DNA from: Prostheceraeus crozeri
Taxonomy: Eukaryota; Platyhelminthes; Polycladida; Euryleptidae
NCBI GenBank assembly: GCA_907163375.1
Contig: CAJQUW010001446.1
Location: 496,001-560,000, forward strand
Direction: 5' to 3'
Length of the DNA: 64,000 nucleotides
Shown: positions 53,118 through 63,156 of the stretch, in pieces
Layout of the letters: every line of letters starts with the position of its first letter
Position numbering within the stretch: the stretch's first letter is position 1
Made by a program: the position numbers and the translations under genes
Notes under the pieces: generated by a model
Told to the model about the DNA's origin: nothing
The model's database searches: none
Seen by the model: the letters and a program-made list of their open reading frames with translations, nothing else

Positions 53118-54689
53118 CCACTGGGGTGGCTACTTTGCGATGTTCATCAAATCTCAAACGAAAAGGGCGTGAAGATCATCTATGTAACTATTAGAACTAA
53201 AATGACGAATAAGCGGATAAACAACAACTAATATTGCGATTATTATGATTAAGAAGTTACTACAAAGAAAACAATTAGTTAGCGTGTATTATTATTATTC
53301 TTGTTTCGAAATAAGTAACATAATTTTATCTTACTTTAATTTGCGAATTTAACGTCAAGTTTATATTTACGAATACGATAATTAATTTTGCGAGAAAAAC
53401 TATCACTAATAAAATCAATATTTAGAACAACTATCTTTTCATTAAAATAGTTTTTGATTTACGCGAGCGTTTGTTAATAACGAAATCTCTATCAGAGCGA
53501 CCATCACACTTGAGACGAGATTTGGTTTTGTTTCCAGCTTCGATGCCAAGAGAGTTAGAGCTGTACTTCTTTTATCGATGCTGTCAAAGGTGTTGAGAGT
53601 GAAGTTTCTCTTTACATAACTGGAGACCCAACTATCTTTAGTAAAGGACGGGTACAACTTGACACGATTTCATTTTGATAATGGCAAAAATTAATTTTGC
53701 TTAACCCATAGTGAAATCTTTAATAGTTCAAGTAGTTATTTTCAGGGATATCGGTCGCAAACTTAGTAGGCTATCCTTATTGAGTGAGTTTAACACTTTT
53801 TAGCTTTTAACTTAGTAAATAAAGATGAAGTTTAATAAAGTTTATAGATATAAATAATAATATACAATAAGAAAAGTTAATCCTTTTTATAAATAAGTCT
53901 ATTAATAATAATTTTTCTTCTAATTTATGTCATTTTTTTATTCTCAAGAATGAGCGATCAATAATCAATGATGTCAAGCAATAATCAACCATTGAAGCGA
54001 TAGTAAGTATTCGTGTTCGAAATAGGTTATAAAACTTCTATGTGAAAGTGAAAATACCGCAGTGGGGCCTGCACTATCGTCTCTTAGACTGTGAACCAAG
54101 GCTAAACGTTTCGGATGAGTTACTGAATGACAAAGACTTTTGAATTGTGTAGTCGCAATCTTCATCTATCTAAAATTGGTTTAGTGACAACACAACGATG
54201 ATAAAAACCTTTCGCTTTGGCTTGAACACGGACAATAAAACAAAAGACCTTAAAATTGGACATTTATATCAGGACATTTTGATTTAATCTCAGTCAGATT
54301 CATTGTCTTATCCACATATCCGTAGTCCGTGCTCGTATCAACGCATAGGGATACTTTTCTCTCTTATTATATTCAAACATGATTTCTGAACAGGAAAGGA
54401 CAGTGTAGGAATATTGCTATGTTAGATATGGGCATTTTCACGCAAGATCGTAATGTATTAAACGAATATATGTACATGTATATGGCAAGGTCATCGTTCG
54501 AATTTTTGTAGGCGTTCTCCTATGAGATAATCATCAGTTACCTAATAAATTTCTATTGCAACAAATAAGCCTGTGAATAACTGAATTAAAGGAACTTATG
54601 ATTAACTGAGAAACAGAACGTCCACGCAATTTGAACATAGATTGTGAACTTGTCATTTGTAGGTCGTAACTGCAACGTATGTTACTGCA

Positions 54690-55790
54690 ACGTACATGTA
54701 CAATTACGAAATTGAGTACAATGGTAAATTTCATATTCAAACGCAGGGCTGTCCCATGGATGCACATTATGCTCCTCTTTTCGCGATTATTTTTATGAAC
54801 GATATTGAGACGGAAGTTCTTTACAAATTGAAGCAGGACCATAAAATTGAACCACTCATTTTCAAGCGTTATATTGACGATGTAATCATGGGTCCGTTTG
54901 ATCATGACATGGAAATATTTAAGATGATCAGAAATGTTTTTAATTCCATCAATGGGAGCATTCAGTTTACTTTAGATGTTCCTAATAGCGAAACCAAATT
55001 GAATTTTTTGGACATTTCTGTATTCGTAAAAAATGAATGCAGCCACTATAAAATTCAACAATCAACTTTATCAAAATGGTTACAAAAAACTAAAGTATGA
55101 CAACAAAAGAAAATTACAAAATATGCCTGACTTAAAAAATTTCGTTATTTGGAAATGTAATTTCCTCAATGATACATGCAACAGAAAGTTGACGGCTTTA
55201 GTAAAAAAATACGATCTTCCCATAAAATTAGTTAACAAACATGGCAGGTACTTAAAGCAGTGTATTAATCAACCTGTAAATAGAGACAATAAACATCAGA
55301 ATTGTGATATCTGCGACAAATTACCAGATCAGCAAAGCTGCAGTGACAAGTTCACAGTGTATAAATTTACTTGCATTCTTTGCCATAAATTTTACATTGG
55401 TCAAACTGCCCGTCCTTTTTATCAGAGATACAATAATAAACGTTGCTTAGTTACCAATAACAACAATAGCGCGCTGTCAGACCACGCCAGACATGAACAC
55501 GAAAACAGTTTGACTATTCATCACTTTACCATAGAATTCTTGAACAAATTTCCTTGCCTGTAGAGGCAAGAATCGCCGAACCCAAATACATTCAACAACA
55601 GTGTCCGTCTCTCAATAGGAGAGAGGAGCTCACCCAGTGGTAGCCGATCTCTCAACCTATATTATGCCACCGCACCATCGCGGTTTAGGCCTACTCCTTG
55701 CTGGACCCGAGGATGCTGCTGCGCAGCGAAAGCTCGTCCGCCTGTATATATTTTTAGCTTGTACATAATCCTTTTATTTCACTAATGCGG
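54690..55790 (+). pseudogene. Penelope-like retroelement fragment (reverse transcriptase plus GIY-YIG)
   Basis: The 5' end is truncated within the reverse transcriptase. The remaining part shows QTQGCPMDAHYAPLFAIIFM (the 'G.PMG...SP..A.IFM' motif) and FKRYIDDVIMGPF (the catalytic YIDD box with its two aspartates). In the next frame comes a C-terminal GIY-YIG endonuclease region with paired cysteines: YKFTCILCHKFYIGQTARPF. A short frame PKYIQQQCPSLNRREEL follows, as in the C-termini of this family. Reverse transcriptase followed by GIY-YIG is specific to Penelope-like elements, which nick the target and reverse-transcribe their RNA. The copy is broken by truncation and by changes of frame. It lies inside the 7.4-kb element. 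Confidence 0.78.
55706..55740 (+). ncRNA. Hammerhead-like motif 3' of the Penelope-like fragment
   Basis: CCGAGGA, then a perfect 5-bp hairpin GCTGC-TGC-GCAGC, then GAAAGC and TCGTCCG. The order matches CUGANGA - stem II - GAAA of hammerhead ribozymes except C for U at the second position and an extra U before stem II. The same variations occur in the motif at 4733-4772. Position downstream of a Penelope-like GIY-YIG region is where such ribozymes are known. Confidence 0.4.
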
Positions 55791-56167
55791 ATTAAACTAC
55801 TTGGGAGTGCCTTTTGCTTTACGGACTTCATAGCCACGTTTATTATGAATCGCCCGTATACCGCAATCAACTATGTGCTATGAGTTGTCTAAAAATTTCC
55901 CACGAATAAAGCCCACAAAAATCATGGTTAAAATTGTGGATAAATAGGAAGATTCATTTATGATATTGTTGCATTCATGCGCTTTTCTCTTTTCCCTATC
56001 TAGTACACATTGTTGCCATCATCCGATAACTATATTAACATTTTCTGCATAACCAAGATTTGTGTAAACAGTAAATCTACGAAATATGACTGCGTAGGAA
56101 ATATCAAATAATTCATGATTACCCGAGCAACTATTATGGAACACTTAGTATAGTCTCCCCATTTCAG

Positions 56168-56473
56168 AATGAAGTATATGAAAGGAAGAAAATATCTGGA
56201 AGCCGATATGGACCACAAATAGTTATGGACCGCAAACAGCTGATGATTGTCTTCCGTAATCCGACCGTCATTTTTGAATCAACACCCGTGGAGTTCACCG
56301 TAGCTGTTGTATGCAGCGCGATCATTTGTGTTTATTACCTCCTCGATTTGACTTATCCTTCCTCATTTGGTCAAATGCTTGGCCTACTACAAGAACAAAT
56401 TCTGAAAACATCTTTCCCTTTGAAAAATAAGCGTTCCCAAAGTCTTTCATCGTTAATGGGAAATTTAAAATAG
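56168..56473 (+). CDS. Terminal exon of an unidentified protein, probably transposon-borne
   Basis: A good acceptor (TAGTCTCCCCATTTCAG) is followed by 101 in-phase codons to TAG. The protein segment starts NEVYERKKISGSRYGPQIVM, continues through QLMIVFRNPTVIF, a hydrophobic stretch VEFTVAVVCSAIICVYYLLD, and LTYPSSFGQMLGLLQEQIL, ending in a basic tail. The 'YP....L.FLQ...' end resembles C-termini of uncharacterised, repeated proteins I recall from fish and invertebrate genomes that behave like mobile-element genes. It lies inside the 7.4-kb element and may be its own gene rather than a host exon. Upstream exons were not identified with confidence. Confidence 0.45.
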   Translation, partial: NEVYERKKISGSRYGPQIVMDRKQLMIVFRNPTVIFESTPVEFTVAVVCSAIICVYYLLDLTYPSSFGQMLGLLQEQILKTSFPLKNKRSQSLSSLMGNLK

Positions 56474-56539
56474 TTGTATGTTCTGGATTTGTATATGACT
56501 GGTCTTCATGCATTTCTATGTTATAGCAGGTTTCAGAAG

Positions 56540-56765
56540 ATATATTTCATTTTTTTGTAGATTTGTTTTATGAATTGATTTATTTTCAGATGTATAGCCA
56601 ATTTCAGGTTTTTGTAGATTTGTTTTATGAATTGATATATTTTCAGATGTATAGCCTATTTCGGATTTTTGTAGATTTGTTTTATGAATTGATACATTTT
56701 CAGATGTATAGCCTATTTCAGATTTTTGTAGATTTGTTTCATGAATTGATACATTTTTGTAATTC
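56540..56765 (+). repeat. 57-bp minisatellite, about 3.7 copies
   Basis: The word GTAGATTTGTT recurs at 56557, 56614, 56671 and 56728, exactly 57 bp apart, with few changes between copies. Because 57 is divisible by three, a frame stays open across it, reading FVDLFYELIYFQMYS-type 19-residue units. It starts about 70 bp after the stop codon of the exon at 56168, so it is more likely untranslated. Confidence 0.92.
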
Positions 56766-57191
56766 CTAAGAATATTCCTAATTTTATACAGTCTGATTCT
56801 TTTTGTAACCTCATTATTTTCTAACGGGTTTGTAGAGGAATTTTGCCGTTAGGTGAAACCATGGATGATAACGCTATTATGACGGTATTCTAACGGCAGA
56901 GTTGTGCGTTTCAGCTGGCATTTCAAGCGTTATTATTTGAAAACTAACGCCAGTTCTTATCTATAAAAACCGTTATTGATGCATAAGTAACAGATATCTA
57001 ACGCTGAATCCGATGTTATATTACGTATAATAACACTAAAACATGTGTTAGATTAGCGTTAGCTCTTAATAACTAATTGATACATAGCTCAATATATGCC
57101 GTTATTACATAAGAAAACCCGTCGAATCAGCCGTTATCGGTGCGCAACTAAAGCGTTAGTGAAATAACGTTATTCATTTTGAGAGTGTACA

Positions 57192-57639
57192 GCAAATTTA
57201 ATATTATGTCGATTTAGATAAACTTTACTACTTTTCTTTTGTGTCTACAATCACAACGTGATAGTTTTATAAAAATTTGCAACATTCTACGAAATTTTAC
57301 TGAATTAAGTGAGATTGGGCGCATTATTATACCTAATTTTTGCGATAATTCCATGAGACATATTAGGAAAAATGCATGTGCAAAAGACTGTATTTCAGAT
57401 ATTTGAAGAATCTCAACTCGTATCACAAAAATAGAAAAATTAGGCTAATAATTGATTACATGATACACAAATATCCCTCGAATCTTTTATTTCAAATTGG
57501 ATATGGGCTACAGCAGATTGTGTATTATAGGCCTATTGACAAGACAATTACAAATAAATCAATCAGAAATGATCTCACCGTATATGTACGTAAAGTAAGC
57601 TGCTCAAGGAAGAGTATACTCGTATATCTCTCAAGAAAG
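57192..57639. other. No gene recognised
   Basis: AT-rich spacer between the 7.4-kb element and the piggyBac relic. No TTAA-flanked piggyBac end could be paired here. Confidence 0.4.
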
Positions 57640-59159
57640 CTACATGCAATCACTACACTTTACCACATCAGATGAATGTGTTTTGCAGATAGGAACAGCG
57701 CAAATATCACATGTTCGTGTTGTTTTGTGATCAACACTCCTTGAGCAAATATTGCACCGTCTCTTCCGTGGTCGCGTTCTCGGCTGTTGTTGAGACGACC
57801 TATACCCGCAACAACTGCTATATCCTAGTAGTTTCATAGCCATTCGAGTTTGTGGATTCAATCTGTGTGTAGACCTCCGGCGAATATTTGCGTCCACAAT
57901 TTCATGCATGTTGGAGAAGGAATTCTGTTCGAAATGACGCTGCATTTTCTGGCGGTTTGAGTGTACGAAAAATAATAGATGCGTTTATAAGGGCCACATA
58001 AATCATATTGCAGAAAAACGAATACGTCCACTCCTGCATTTTCTCTTACATGTGGATATTCTCACCATGTGGTCTGCAGTATCCACACCGGATTTTGTGG
58101 CATTGTATGAAGATATTATCTCAGGGAGCCCATCTTCATTGTTGTATGCGTAGGTGTGCATTGTAGAAATAAGGATCACGGGAGATCTGCCTTTATCCCA
58201 GTAAGATACCATTAGAAGATCTCCAGATTTGAAGTAAGAGGCCGATTTCTTTTGACGATTGCTCAGGTCTTTGGCTTTTGGCGGAATGCCGCGTCGATTC
58301 GAACGCATTTTTCCAACTAATGTTGTATCTCTCTCATTCAGCTTTTCAGCGACCTCGCAATTAGTAAACCAATTGTCGCACGTCACATTGTAGGCTTTGT
58401 CGAGGAATGGTTTGACGAGGGCCATTGTAAACGCTTCAGTAACTGGCATGCCTTTTCTTTCTCTTCAACAGAAAGACTCTTTTCTCCAATATATGGGATA
58501 CCTTTCAAAAAATAACCTATATCAGCTTCACAGGACCACAGGATCTTTATCCCGTACTTCCCTGGTTTGGAAGCGATGTACTGCCTGAATGCAACACGTC
58601 CGTGGAATTCAAGTAGTTGTTCATCCACTGTTATGAAAGGTTTTGGAGTATAGAATTGAAGCAGCCTTTCCGAAAGAAAATTCCACACATGCATCGTCGG
58701 AGAGAGAGGATCAGCAGCATCTCGCTTTGTACGATCATCGAAACGAAGCGTTCCAAGCTCATAGCCCACGACACACTGGCGGTCCGTCACGTTGTGCCCA
58801 GAGAGACTCATAATTTCTGAAGTTCGCTTTTAAAGCTCCACATATAATGTGCAAACCAATAAAGTACTCCATTTCTTCGCGTGTTATCTGTTTCCAGCTC
58901 TTACGAAGTCTGCTACTTTGATTGTAAGCTGAAATAACTCTTCTAGCTTCAAGATTGCTAAATCGAACAGCTTCGTTGATTTATCGTCGAAATAGAGCAA
59001 AAATGCCTCTCTTGGAGTGGTTGGATTTATTCCAGGTTTGACACCAGGGTTGGCATAGCAAACGTTTCTTCTTGGTGCACGTCCTTCTCTTGCTCCTGTC
59101 TCAATTTCTGTCCATCTCCTCTGTGATCGAGAGGTCAAACTTTCGTCGAGATCCTGCAA
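57640..59159 (-). pseudogene. piggyBac-type transposase, several frameshifts
   Basis: Minus-strand fragments in order: an N-terminal helical part (59159-58884); then EEMEYFIGLHIICGALKANF in another frame; then LRFDDRTKRDAADPLSP and FITVDEQLLEFHGRVAFRQY (first catalytic D); then NVTCDNWFTNCEVAEKL (second D) and SGVDTADHMVR (third D) in 58449-58003; then, in 57945-57640, a cysteine-rich C-terminal domain with KRRCNIC, TCDIC, CKTH and CSDC. This is the full piggyBac order, DDD core plus C-terminal zinc-binding domain, which excises and inserts at TTAA. At least four changes of frame break it, and sequence after the third D is truncated. The TTAA-flanked ends were not found. Confidence 0.88.
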
Positions 59160-59838
59160 AGGAAATAATCAATGTTGTAGCTGGCATAAGCACGATGATG
59201 ATTATACATAACAATTGATATATGCAAAGGATGCGTACAGAAAGAAAGGATATACGATATAGTGTTATACAGTGGTATATACTTCTGTTATACGTTGTCC
59301 TTTGCTTTTTATGAGTCAAAGAGTACATACCGGATGGGTATATTGACCCTTTTTAGACAACTCTTTCATGCGTATCGCTTTGATAATGCTTATCGTCATT
59401 ACATATATTTCAATACGAAGTACCGGTACTTTATTATATATAAAATGTGCTTTACACGCAACACACTGAAACCTGCTATTATGCAATTGAACTTCTGACC
59501 ACCATTTGGTATTTTTGTGCGTTCAATAAATCAACAGAGATTGCAATGAAGTGGAACTGTACCGTGTGTACGCATACCGTTACTCGGCCTACAATTACAG
59601 TTGCATCTTATAGATCATTATCGTTGGATAGAAAATCATGCGCTCCGGTGTGCCATGTGACCTTAGAAAAAAATATTCTAAGATGTAGTAGTCTTTCTAT
59701 GTACAGTTTCATTATACATAACTACCGTGAATTATACTGTGTGTAGGCTATCCATACGTATGAGAAAACCATAACTATCAGATCTATCGAAATTATTCTT
59801 ACAATTGTACATGCATATGCCTAGTATAAGTAGTTTAT
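59160..59838. other. No gene recognised
   Basis: AT-rich spacer between the piggyBac relic and the right-hand element. It probably includes the 5' flank of the piggyBac copy. No terminal repeat was paired. Confidence 0.4.
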
Positions 59839-59839
59839 A

Positions 59840-59883
59840 GTGTGACATCCGGCGCGACGCTTCGCTTGCGCCGGATGTCACAC
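59840..59883. repeat. Terminal hairpin, 16-bp stem, 12-base loop
   Basis: GTGTGACATCCGGCGC pairs perfectly with GCGCCGGATGTCACAC across the loop GACGCTTCGCTT. Its GC content contrasts with the AT-rich surroundings. A perfect long hairpin at the edge of a gene-bearing block suggests an element terminus. Confidence 0.85.
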
Positions 59884-59949
59884 TTTTGCGGATTTTTTCA
59901 AAAAATCAAAATTTCAAAAATTTCAAAAATTTAGGTAGACTTCAAATTT

Positions 59950-60330
59950 CACGTGGGCGAAGGCCGAAGGGCGAAAATTTGGGCGTTTTTAAAAATACCC
60001 AATTTTCAAATTTTTCAAAATCTCAAATTTGAGAATTACAATCGGGCGAAGCCCTAGAACCTTCGGTTCGATTTTCACCCCCAAAATCATGACCGTTCAA
60101 GGACACCGAAAATCATAAAAGTTAAGAATCTCAAATTTGAGAATTACAATTTTCTCGCTTAAATCATGACCGTTCCAGGACACCGAAAATCATAAAAGTT
60201 AAGAATCTCAAAATTTGAGAATTACAATCGGGCGAAGCCCTAGAACCTTCGGTTCGATTTTCATTGCTTAAATCATGACCGTTCAAGGACACCAAAAATC
60301 ATAAAAGTTGAGAATTTCAAATTCATGAAT
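59950..60330. repeat. Left repeat block with GGGCGAAGCCC and ATCATGACCGTTC units
   Basis: TCGGGCGAAGCCCTAG occurs at 60042 and 60228, each followed by AACCTTCGGTTCG. Three copies of a unit starting AAATCATGACCGTTC begin at 60084, 60161 and 60270; the spacing is 77 bp, then 109 bp where one GGGCGAAGCCC module is inserted. Between them TCTCAAATTTGAGA palindromes recur. Further GGGCGAA words lie near 59957-59985. The block has no open frame and looks like a terminal or regulatory repeat region. Confidence 0.85.
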
Positions 60331-60383
60331 TTTATCCATTTTTCAGGTTTTTAAAATATGTCATGTGACTAAAAATATTTGAA

Positions 60384-60432
60384 GGAATTGACATATTCTT
60401 AACAATAAGTTTAGGTACTTTTACAATTGTCA
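60384..60432 (+). repeat. Short duplicate of part of frame C
   Basis: About 47 bp match 62568-62614 with four mismatches, including the shared run CATATTCTTAACAATAAG. In frame C this stretch encodes the start of the membrane hairpin (GIGIFLTISLG). Here it lies isolated, between the left repeat block and frame A. Confidence 0.85.
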
Positions 60433-60670
60433 TTCAAGGGTAGAGAACATCTGCTTCCCGCATTTATGAATAAAATGCATTTCAGTGTAAGGAGCTGTGT
60501 CCTCCAACTCAAACATTTGAAAGGAAACAATGTATGAAAGAACAAACAGCTGCTACACCCACTTATTCATTTGTAAAGACGTGGCATATAATTGCAGCAT
60601 GTAGGAAGTAAGACTTCATTTACAATTCCATTGATCATAACTAGTGACTGTTTTCTTTCCTTATTGCAAA

Positions 60671-61276
60671 ATGTCAAAACGTACTGCCGCAGAAGCTTTT
60701 TCGTTTTACATGCCGATTTTACTAAACTTAATTAAAGAAGAGCACAAGGAAACTGCGAATAAATACTTTGAAGAGTGGAAGTTAGAAATTCAATCGAGAA
60801 AGAAGAACAAATTGGACTCTCAAAAACAAGTGGAGGATATTACAGTAAAAATAGAACAGTATCTTAACACTACCACAATTCCTCAGTTCAATGTTACAAA
60901 AGAACATTTCATTACCATCGAAGATAGTGCTACTATGATTTCAAAACTGATTGCAAGTGATAAAGTGCACCATGGGTCGTTGCTGAGAAGTGCTGCTTAT
61001 CAAGGTTATGGATTTAAAAGAATTCTGGAATTGAGTGACAATAAAAAAAACAGATTTGTGGCAAACTTGGAACTATTTAGAATTTCCTATAACGTAAGTT
61101 ATTGTTATTTCTTGATGAACTTATCAGATCTAATTCTACCACACGTATTATTTTTAAATTCATCAATGCCCATTAGTTTTGTTAGAAAACATTTTAAAGA
61201 AATCAAAATTTATATAGAAAAATTGAATCAACCGACAACTATAGAAGAAATGAGGTTTGGTTCCCAAGATGAATGA
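60671..61276 (+). CDS. Frame A: 201-residue protein of unknown function
   Basis: Start chosen at the first ATG (MSKRTAAEAFSFYMPILLNL); the upstream open part begins with GTG, which is unlikely in an animal nucleus. The protein is helical and lysine-rich at residues 20-75 (LIKEEHKETANKYFEEWKLE), with a middle segment LLRSAAYQGYGFKRILEL and a hydrophobic stretch near residues 145-170 (YCYFLMNLSDLILPHVLFL). It ends in a charged tail. No known domain is recognised. It is intronless and is the first gene after the left repeat block. It could bind DNA or form part of a particle, but the sequence does not show which. Confidence 0.6.
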   Translation: MSKRTAAEAFSFYMPILLNLIKEEHKETANKYFEEWKLEIQSRKKNKLDSQKQVEDITVKIEQYLNTTTIPQFNVTKEHFITIEDSATMISKLIASDKVHHGSLLRSAAYQGYGFKRILELSDNKKNRFVANLELFRISYNVSYCYFLMNLSDLILPHVLFLNSSMPISFVRKHFKEIKIYIEKLNQPTTIEEMRFGSQDE

Positions 61277-61363
61277 ACATTAACTGTGTTGTTTCACTTT
61301 TTAAGATATGTGCAATGTACATACATATTTGATGTATACATATTTATGAAGACTTCTTTATAA

Positions 61364-62080
61364 GTAGTAACGCATTTTGGATTATTTTGAAATGTAATTA
61401 AATTTTCTTTTGTTCTCCAGTCTAATGGTAGTAGACTGCTATTGTATAGATCTATATTTCAGTATGTAACATAATCTTTGGTATTTAAGAATGATTCATG
61501 GAACTTAGTAGTATTGCATTTTGGATTATTTTGAAATGTAATTAAATTTTCTTTTGTTCTCCAGTCTAATGGTAGTAGACTGACATTGTACAATTGTATG
61601 ATAAGATTGATTGTTGTATTATTATATTTGGTATTTAAGAATGATTCATGGAACTTAGTAGTATTGCATTTTGGATTATTTTGAAATGTAATTAAATTTT
61701 CTTTTGTTCTCCAGTCTAATGGTAGTAGACTGACATTGTACAATTGTATGATAAGATTGATTGTTGTATTATTATATTTGATATTTAAGAATGATTCATG
61801 GAACTTAGTAGTATTGCATTTTGGATTATTTTGAAATGTAATTAAATTTTCTTTTGTTCTCCAGTCTAATGGTAGTAGACTGACATTGTACAATTGTATG
61901 ATAAGATTGATTGTTGTATTATTATATTTGGTATTTAAGAATGATTCATGGAACTTAGTAGTATTGCATTTTGGATTATTTTGAAATGTCATTAAATTTT
62001 CTTTTGTTCTCCAGTCTAATGGTAGTAGACTGACATTGTACAATTGTATGATAAGATTGATTGTTGTATTATTATATTTG
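61364..62080. repeat. 150-bp tandem array, four full copies plus a partial one
   Basis: Full units start at 61481, 61631, 61781 and 61931 (ATTTAAGAATGATTCATGG follows each start), exactly 150 bp apart and nearly identical; a diverged partial unit precedes them at 61364. Each unit holds the perfect hairpin CAGTCTA-ATGGTAG-TAGACTG. Since 150 is divisible by three, the minus strand stays open for 194 codons (YNVSLLPLDWRTKENL units), but that frame begins with TTG, not ATG. High similarity between copies points to recent expansion. It lies between frame A and frame B, whose start is 84 bp to the right. Confidence 0.93.
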
Positions 62081-62163
62081 ATGCAAAATACACTGCCGTT
62101 GTTTTCATTTTCCTGTACAAGAAGTAGACATTATTACAGTTATTGGAATTTATTTCATTTAAA

Positions 62164-62412
62164 ATGAATGATGAAAATCCGACAGTTATACTGAGTAATA
62201 TAGGTGATATATTACCTCAGGTTAATAACATGACTGAGTTCTTAGAAATATACGACAAACAAACAACTACGTATTTCGATTTAAATAGCATTTCAGAAGA
62301 TTGTATTCAAAATATTTATTCAAAATATTTCTTTAAAAAATGGAAGAAACAAAAATGGAAGAAACCGCAAGAATATATCCTTCAATATCATATGAACGTA
62401 GTTCTACTTTAA
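62164..62412 (+). CDS. Frame B: small 82-residue protein of unknown function
   Basis: The first ATG (MNDENPTVILSNIGDILPQV) was chosen; the upstream open part starts with TTG. The N-terminal half is acidic and polar, and the C-terminal half contains a tyrosine/lysine-rich stretch (IYSKYFFKKWKKQKWKKPQE). Its last 73 nt overlap the start of frame C in a different frame, which is typical of compact viral or mobile genomes. No family is recognised. The overlap could allow C to be expressed from the same transcript by leaky scanning or reinitiation (inference). Confidence 0.4.
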   Translation: MNDENPTVILSNIGDILPQVNNMTEFLEIYDKQTTTYFDLNSISEDCIQNIYSKYFFKKWKKQKWKKPQEYILQYHMNVVLL

Positions 62413-63035
62413 TGGACATTGAAAAGATTAACATTGAAAAAATGAACATTGAAAAACACAAAGATAGAGTACGCTATATGAAAGATAAGGAATCTCAATT
62501 ATTATTAAGATTAGAGCATTATAAAAAATTAAGAAAGAGATGGACTAAAGTTAAGAATGTAACACAAGGAATTGGCATATTCTTAACAATAAGTTTAGGT
62601 GCTTTAACAATTGTTATATCTTCTGGTGTTTTAGTAATTCCAGTAGTTGCTACAGCTTTAACAGGTACGGGCGTTTTTGCAACTTCACTTGTTACAATGT
62701 TAGATAAATCTTTAATAACTAAGAAACGAAAATCATTAAAAACTAAGCATTTACATATTAAAGAAGTCTATGATAAACTACATTACTACTTTCAAAGAGT
62801 ATGTGATGATAATGTTATTACGTTAGATGAGATTGAAAAATTTGATCAAATAGCTAATAAAGCTAATAAAACGCCATTTCATTTAAAGTCCGAAAAAGTT
62901 GATGATAAGAATAAACAGGATGGCAAAATTTCTAGTGATGGCAAAATTTCTAATGAAGAAAATTACAAAATTTTTTTAGAAGAGCTAAAAACTTTAAGCG
63001 AAAATTTAAGCAAAACTTTATTAAACAAAACTTAA
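62340..63035 (+). CDS. Frame C: 231-residue membrane-hairpin protein
   Basis: It begins MEETKMEETARIYPSISYER; a second ATG at 62355 is possible. Residues 30-70 are charged and helical (coiled-coil-like). Residues 77-120 are strongly hydrophobic, rich in G, A, V and T (GIGIFLTISLGALTIVISSG, then VLVIPVVATALTGTGVFATS), likely two membrane helices. A basic stretch (ITKKRKSLKTKHLHIKEVYD) follows, then DDNVITLDEIEKF, which resembles a degenerate EF-hand or the 'D..IS..EF' tail. This order (Y..LRK, glycine-rich hydrophobic core, KH..I, D..I...EF) recalls a family of uncharacterised proteins in cnidarian and arthropod mobile elements. Its membrane role is inferred from hydropathy only. Confidence 0.6.
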   Translation: MEETKMEETARIYPSISYERSSTLMDIEKINIEKMNIEKHKDRVRYMKDKESQLLLRLEHYKKLRKRWTKVKNVTQGIGIFLTISLGALTIVISSGVLVIPVVATALTGTGVFATSLVTMLDKSLITKKRKSLKTKHLHIKEVYDKLHYYFQRVCDDNVITLDEIEKFDQIANKANKTPFHLKSEKVDDKNKQDGKISSDGKISNEENYKIFLEELKTLSENLSKTLLNKT

Positions 63036-63156
63036 AACGAGAAAACTTTAAACGAAAAGATGTCAAACAACAAAGCAATAAAAAAATAATTTGTTCAGTA
63101 AAATGTTTTTGCTGTATTCCAATGTTACCACAAAATTCAAATATTATATTTTAAAA

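Larger units (their letters stand above)
49771..57187. mobile_element. 7.4-kb DNA transposon with CACTC ends and AACG subterminal repeats
   Basis: Left end CACTCACAAAAGTAACG; right end, read inward, CACTCTCAAAATGAATAACG. The flank TACA occurs on both sides (49767-49770 and 57188-57191), a 4-bp target duplication. The first ~300 and last ~370 bp are crowded with AACGTTAT, AATAACG and CTAACG words in both orientations, a dense subterminal repeat field typical of CACTA/Mirage/Chapaev-group elements. The interior includes a Penelope-like fragment, probably nested, a spliced-looking exon at 56168 and a minisatellite. No transposase catalytic motif was recognised, so superfamily assignment is tentative. 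Confidence 0.6.

Noticed and set aside
60644-60670. Longer N-terminus for frame A
   Set aside because: The extra codons begin with GTG, an unlikely start in an animal nucleus; the ATG at 60671 is preferred.
61459-62043. 194-codon minus-strand frame over the 150-bp array
   Set aside because: It starts with TTG rather than ATG, and the period of 150 keeps any one open frame open automatically. Listed as a repeat, not a gene.
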